Below, one piece after another: positions 60,056 through 64,000 of a DNA stretch of 64,000 bases. The notes beneath the pieces are model-generated. The model did not search any database. It was not told the origin of the DNA and saw nothing but the letters and a program-made list of their open reading frames with translations. The stretch is from Gracilaria gracilis (lineage: Eukaryota; Rhodophyta; Florideophyceae; Gracilariales; Gracilariaceae): assembly GCA_030374805.1 (NCBI GenBank), contig JARGSG010000184.1:124001-188000 (forward strand), given 5' to 3'. The position numbers and the translations under genes were made by a program. Within the stretch, counting starts at the first letter, position 1; each line of letters starts with the position of its first letter.

Positions 60056-60787
60056 ATGGATTTCGTTGGCGACCTCATTGGAGCAGAGTCGCGAAGGCAC
60101 GGCACCCGTGGGGGGAGAGCTGACTTCACATGGGATTCCGTCCGAGACAATGAGAAGTCTTACTACCTCGGAAACTCATTGGCAAAACCAAGTACATCAC
60201 AAAGAAATGCCTCCAACCGCGAGCCTGACTGGTACAGTAAGCCTCCCACAACCTCCCACCCAGCTGCTGCATCTTTGGCTCCATCTCGTCCCTCACTGGA
60301 GCAGGTGCAAAACTCAATAGATGACCTCCAGCTCGTCCGTGAGAGGGAAAAGTCCATCATGGAGCGCGTTCTCCTCGGTCGTTCGTTTTCGGAGGCTGTG
60401 CGCTCTGCTTTAAATGAAGGTGATGCGAGTGGAATCGATGACGACAGTAATCCGCAAGCTGTAGAAGCGCGTCGCGCAGCACGCAAACGTAGGAAGATCG
60501 AGAAGGCTGAGCGGAAGGAACAGCGACGGCAACAGAGACAAGAGAGACGTTTGAGACGAGAGCAACAACACCGCCGTCAGAATGCCCGCCAGGACACTCA
60601 AACATCGAGGCGATACAGTTCAGATTCCGAAGTAGAGGGTCATAGAAGTCGTCAGAATGATACTACCCGCAGAAGGCGAAGGCGAGAGCGAGGAAGCACC
60701 GGTCGTCGGAAGAGACATGAATATAGCAGCTCCACCGAATCTGACTCTAGTCGACGCGCTTCTCGGCGGCAACGGCTGCGATATTAG
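60056..60787 (+). CDS. MMTAG2-like (multiple myeloma tumour-associated protein 2) nuclear protein
   Basis: 243 residues. The conserved N-terminal domain is at about residues 15-62: RHGTRGGRADFTWDSVRDNE, then YYLGNSLAKP and PDWYSK. This matches the MMTAG2 pattern 'RGGxxxFxWxxVKxDKxRExYLGxSxxAPxGRWxxxxDLxWYxK'. A helical segment follows (SIDDLQLVREREKSIMERVL), then a long Arg/Glu/Gln-rich stretch (about 140-185) and a Ser/Arg-rich C-terminus of splicing-factor character. The human protein is a kinase-phosphorylated nuclear protein of unclear role. A link to splicing is suggested only by the RS/RE composition. Confidence 0.85.
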   Translation: MDFVGDLIGAESRRHGTRGGRADFTWDSVRDNEKSYYLGNSLAKPSTSQRNASNREPDWYSKPPTTSHPAAASLAPSRPSLEQVQNSIDDLQLVREREKSIMERVLLGRSFSEAVRSALNEGDASGIDDDSNPQAVEARRAARKRRKIEKAERKEQRRQQRQERRLRREQQHRRQNARQDTQTSRRYSSDSEVEGHRSRQNDTTRRRRRRERGSTGRRKRHEYSSSTESDSSRRASRRQRLRY

Positions 60788-63141
60788 CAAGGCCTTACTG
60801 CCCTAAGCCGTTTGAAGCATTCCCCATATCGGCATTGGTTCTCACGCCTTAATTTGTTTTCACAATAGAACATTATGCAATTTCCATCTATGATAGAGAG
60901 TTTCGAACTTAGGAATATGGTAGGCTTTCATTGTCTTCAAAGAAGTGGTTATAACCTATTTGAAACTTCGTATCCTTGTCTGACTTCCATCAAATATAAC
61001 ACTGATTCTTCTGTAAGAGTTACAAGCCTTTTGCCTAGTAGCAACCATTTCCCCCTCCCTCTATTCATGTTTCACTTTCCAACGCTTTTCCAGTCGGCTT
61101 CTAAAGCACAGGCGAATACTCAACACAATAGATACGAACACCGAACCAGTGCTAGGGGCTTTCAGGGTAATTACTCAGGGTTTTAAGTAAGCATATGGCT
61201 GCGTACTGCTCTGGTTCTCCTGCAATCCCCCAAATGAATGCCAGGTTCTTTTGACAAGGCATTCCGGACCGTAACCACGAACCAGAGCTGCAGCCTGTTT
61301 GCACCCCTATTCAATTCACACAAACATTTAGTCCACGTAGCCTGCGGGGTTGCTTCGCTGTGACAATCACAGCGTGATCCACCAGGAGGCAGTCGTAGTG
61401 CTATATTGGGCTCCCCATGTGTGGCCTTGCAATTTGTTGTAACTCTAGGCGGAGTTGCATGCTTCTGTTCGCCTTCCACTGGGTACGGGGATTGCAATGA
61501 ATCCCTGTTGCGTTGTTGTTGTTGTTGTCTCACGTGAAGCCTCAATTTGTCGCAGCGGGACGTTTTGGATCCTTGCAATCTGACAAGTTATCATTTTATT
61601 ATGCCAAAGGCCATCTCGTTTGCAATCGATAAGCAACCCCACTATAATCCTTACACAAAGAAGCTATATCGAACAAACCTGATCTTGTGTTTGACAATGC
61701 AATGCCAGTGCTTCTTCTTTATTGTAAACAACATTTCTTCGTTTACTGAAGTGAAGAAGAGCTTCAGATTGAGCGCTCTTCGCGTAAATAGTAAGCCCTA
61801 GAACAGTGGCTCATGTCGAATCAAACTTCTGAGTCAGACGTGGTCGGTCAGAAGTTCTGACCGATCACACTCTGTGGCATATGACGGAGTAGCAACTAAT
61901 TCGCGTTGTGTGGTGTTTGGCGGAGAACATCAGAGGACGATATGCCCATGGTCGTTCCAAAAGTTTATGTCCCACAATCACAACATAACGTATTCTTTTC
62001 CATGTAAGAAGCAACACGATGTAACGATGGCACATGTCCTGCAAAGAAATGGGAAAAGTGTTATTGAACGAAATGGCGGAAAAGATCGCAGCATGACGCA
62101 ATTATAAATTTGTAGATCGTGACATCTTTCAGGCTGTGCATAAGTTACAGGGAACAGACCTTTTCCTTCCATAAGACTCGAAGGCAGTTTCCGTGCTTTC
62201 TCAACTGGAAGGGGAATGATCCTTTAACAGTCGAATTCAAACAGATCGGTTGCTTCGTCATCAAGAACCTTGCCTTGCTTTGAAGAAATAGTTGTCGAGG
62301 TAACTTACAACCAGGATTTCTTCGTAGTTGTATTGTAGTTGTTTTGTAAAGATAAAGTGAGAAATCTGCTTGCAACTGCTCTCTTTGTGGTTTGGAGGAA
62401 CATGCAAAAAAGGTGAAGAGTTGTCTTTAGGATAAACCCCTTTTTTGGGTTAAGTGTCTAAAGAGCCCAGCTGGAAGAACTGATATGCAGTGCTTTGCCG
62501 TGAGTTCGTGACCTATCGGGGCATGAAAACGCTGTTTCTCGCTTGCTCTTCTGTCCGCTCTCATTCTCCTAATGAGTGACCTTTTACCTGTAATCTAGAG
62601 AGTAAATAGAACAACACAAACAGATTCAAATGAGTTGCTCATCTTTGAGGCGGGGACAAGTTCTTCATATCACCTTCGCCAGAACGCAGAGACCCACTCT
62701 TTCGAATGTTCGTTAAAAAAAGCTCGGCATATATGAAGAAGCTTGCTGTGCAATTGCGAAGAACAGCCACTTCGTGACAGAACCATTGATATGTTGTGAG
62801 TTCGAGCACGACAAAGAAAAGGGTTTAGAAAATTCGCATTTGCGATTGGCCAACCTTCGAATCGGCGAGTGGAGTCGTTTCGACGTGTTTGTGCGGCTCC
62901 GTTCGCTCTACGAACGGCGGAGTTTTGGCCACGCGCTCTGCGCTTCTATTGGGCGCGATCCAATTACGATTTGTGGCACAAAACCATTCGTTACCAGCGC
63001 CTATTAGATACAGTCAGTTATATCCAGATACCCGACTGCCGAATCTCGCCGTCGATACCTTAAAAGCTATTTGTGACCGTCGCTTCAAGACGGCACATAG
63101 AGCATTCGCGCAGGCCAACACGTTCAACATCGTTCGTTGCC
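60788..63141. other. long intergenic stretch
   Basis: 2.35 kb with no gene I can support. The minus frame 61578-61183 (131 codons) has only low-complexity Gln and no domain. Visible elements: a TTG trinucleotide run near 61509-61528 and a 21-base palindrome at 61844-61864 (10-bp arms). No tRNA or snRNA was recognised. Confidence 0.4.
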
Positions 63142-64000
63142 ATGAACTGCATTCTGGCCTCGCGCTTTTCGCGTGTTTCCGTCGCTTTCTGCACTGCTCC
63201 TACTGGCACAGCTCGCCATGTCTCTCTGGAATTGAGAACCGTCTTAAACCAGACAAGCTTGTCGTTCAGAAGTGAGCGCAAATTCGTGCGAAAAACTTGT
63301 TTACCTCACGGTCTTGGCCGTGTGAATCAACTTGGCGTTCACGCTGGGCGATTATCACAAGCTCCGTTGCATACGTTTTCAACCTCACGAACGCCCTCCA
63401 AACAACCTATATGTGCGTTTGACAAAGTGCCTAAAGCACTGCCTGATTGGTGGGATGACGAAGAGGAAGAAGATACCACCGATGAGTTTCACGCCTTACA
63501 CTTCGAGAACGCCAATCCTCAGGTTGCCTTAGGTTCAGGCAGCGGCTCTTTAGCGAGCAATGGAGGCAGTGGTGGAAGTGGACGAGGTGATGACGAAAAG
63601 TTCAACGGTGATGGAGGTAAACCGAATGATGGGCTTTTGGCTGCGTTGATGGCCATGTACCTGCGTGCCATGTCGCGAAATCCGATACTCACAAAAGCTA
63701 TTACAACGTCCGTTATGGCTTTTTTGGGTGACGTTTTGGCACAGAGTCTTTCTCAGATTGGCACCAACGGGTTTGAGTGGGACATGAGGAGAACTCTTTC
63801 AATTTCCGTTTGGGGACTCTGCTTCATGGGTCCTACTCTTCATTACTGGTTTTCTACTCTTGACCGACTGTTTACGCAAAAGTATTCCGTTATCTGCAAG
63901 CTTATTACCGATCAACTGCTCTTTGCCCCTTTCTTCAACACAGCGTTCATGATGGGCGTTGGTACATTAGAAGGACACTCTTTTGAAGAAGTCTCCAACA
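63142..64000 (+). CDS. Mpv17/PMP22-family membrane protein, 5' part (runs off the window)
   Basis: Open from ATG 63142 to the window edge, 286 codons shown. The first ~75 residues are Arg/Ser/Thr-rich and poor in acids (MNCILASRFSRVSVAFCTAP), an organelle presequence. There follows an acidic patch (WWDDEEEEDTTDEF) and a Gly/Ser-rich linker to about residue 165. The Mpv17/PMP22 domain begins about residue 172 with YLRAMSRNPILTKAITTSVM, GDVLAQ, DMRRTLSISVWGLCFMGPTL, HYWF and KLITDQLLFAPFFNTAF, all family blocks. Members are four-span proteins of peroxisome, mitochondrial inner membrane or plastid envelope. The long presequence and linker are more like plant plastid/mitochondrial members. The last ~60-70 residues lie beyond the window. 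Confidence 0.9.
   Translation, partial: MNCILASRFSRVSVAFCTAPTGTARHVSLELRTVLNQTSLSFRSERKFVRKTCLPHGLGRVNQLGVHAGRLSQAPLHTFSTSRTPSKQPICAFDKVPKALPDWWDDEEEEDTTDEFHALHFENANPQVALGSGSGSLASNGGSGGSGRGDDEKFNGDGGKPNDGLLAALMAMYLRAMSRNPILTKAITTSVMAFLGDVLAQSLSQIGTNGFEWDMRRTLSISVWGLCFMGPTLHYWFSTLDRLFTQKYSVICKLITDQLLFAPFFNTAFMMGVGTLEGHSFEEVSN

Noticed and set aside
61183-61578. 131-codon minus-strand frame with a Gln run
   Set aside because: The Gln run comes from a TTG microsatellite. The rest has no domain or start context.
1-64000. tRNA, rRNA, CRISPR arrays, prophage
   Set aside because: I looked for tRNA B-box-like GGTTCGA segments with matching arms and for regular spaced repeats and found none convincing. 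CRISPR and phage are not expected in a eukaryotic nuclear window. A tRNAscan-SE run would settle small RNA genes.

Overview
This is a gene-dense nuclear window from a photosynthetic eukaryote, most likely a red alga (Rhodophyta). I do not assign a species. Evidence for a primary red-type plastid: several proteins begin with plastid transit peptides that carry a Phe a few residues from the start and have no signal peptide before them (MAFV in hemD, MYAFVG in psbM, MAFVSSF in a neighbouring small membrane protein). A psbM gene, which to my knowledge is missing from red algal plastid genomes, sits here in the nucleus. Genes are mostly intronless. The nine introns I can place are single and short (66 to 280 bases), start GTAAG, GTACG or similar, and almost all carry a CTAAC branch site.

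Layout. 0.6-11.3 kb: RPB2 (Pol II second-largest subunit, 3 exons); an N-carbamoylputrescine amidase fused to a transposase-type zinc ribbon; a GAS41-type YEATS protein (minus); a NUP43-like WD40 protein; a BPA1-like RRM protein. 12-17 kb: a GT61-like glycosyltransferase and a DUF726/TMCO4 hydrolase, both minus. 17-21.8 kb: gene-poor, with nested non-LTR retrotransposon pieces, a second repeat family and a broken WD40 pseudogene. 21.8-35.1 kb: bifunctional dehydroquinase-shikimate dehydrogenase, an F-box protein (minus), alanyl-tRNA synthetase with two possible start codons and a perfect 27-bp hairpin just upstream, another retrotransposon insertion with clear 14-bp target duplications, a SpoU-type RNA methyltransferase, a possible decayed filamin-repeat gene, and uroporphyrinogen-III synthase. 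35.6-41.2 kb: a disordered protein with a PP1-docking motif, a small thylakoid-type protein and psbM in head-to-head arrangement, a P-loop kinase, and an HCF107/MBB1-like RNA-binding TPR protein. 41.3-64 kb: V-ATPase subunit a (minus), a 12-kb intronless VPS13 ending in a UBA domain, a RUS (DUF647) protein (minus), an MMTAG2-like protein, and the 5' part of an Mpv17/PMP22 gene that runs off the right edge.

There is no operon logic. Neighbouring genes are unrelated except for a plastid-related stretch at 34-41 kb (hemD, the two small membrane proteins and the HCF107-like protein). The most notable items are the amidase-zinc ribbon fusion, the spliced nuclear psbM with its divergent small partner, and the retrotransposon family whose 3' stem-loop shows compensatory change.
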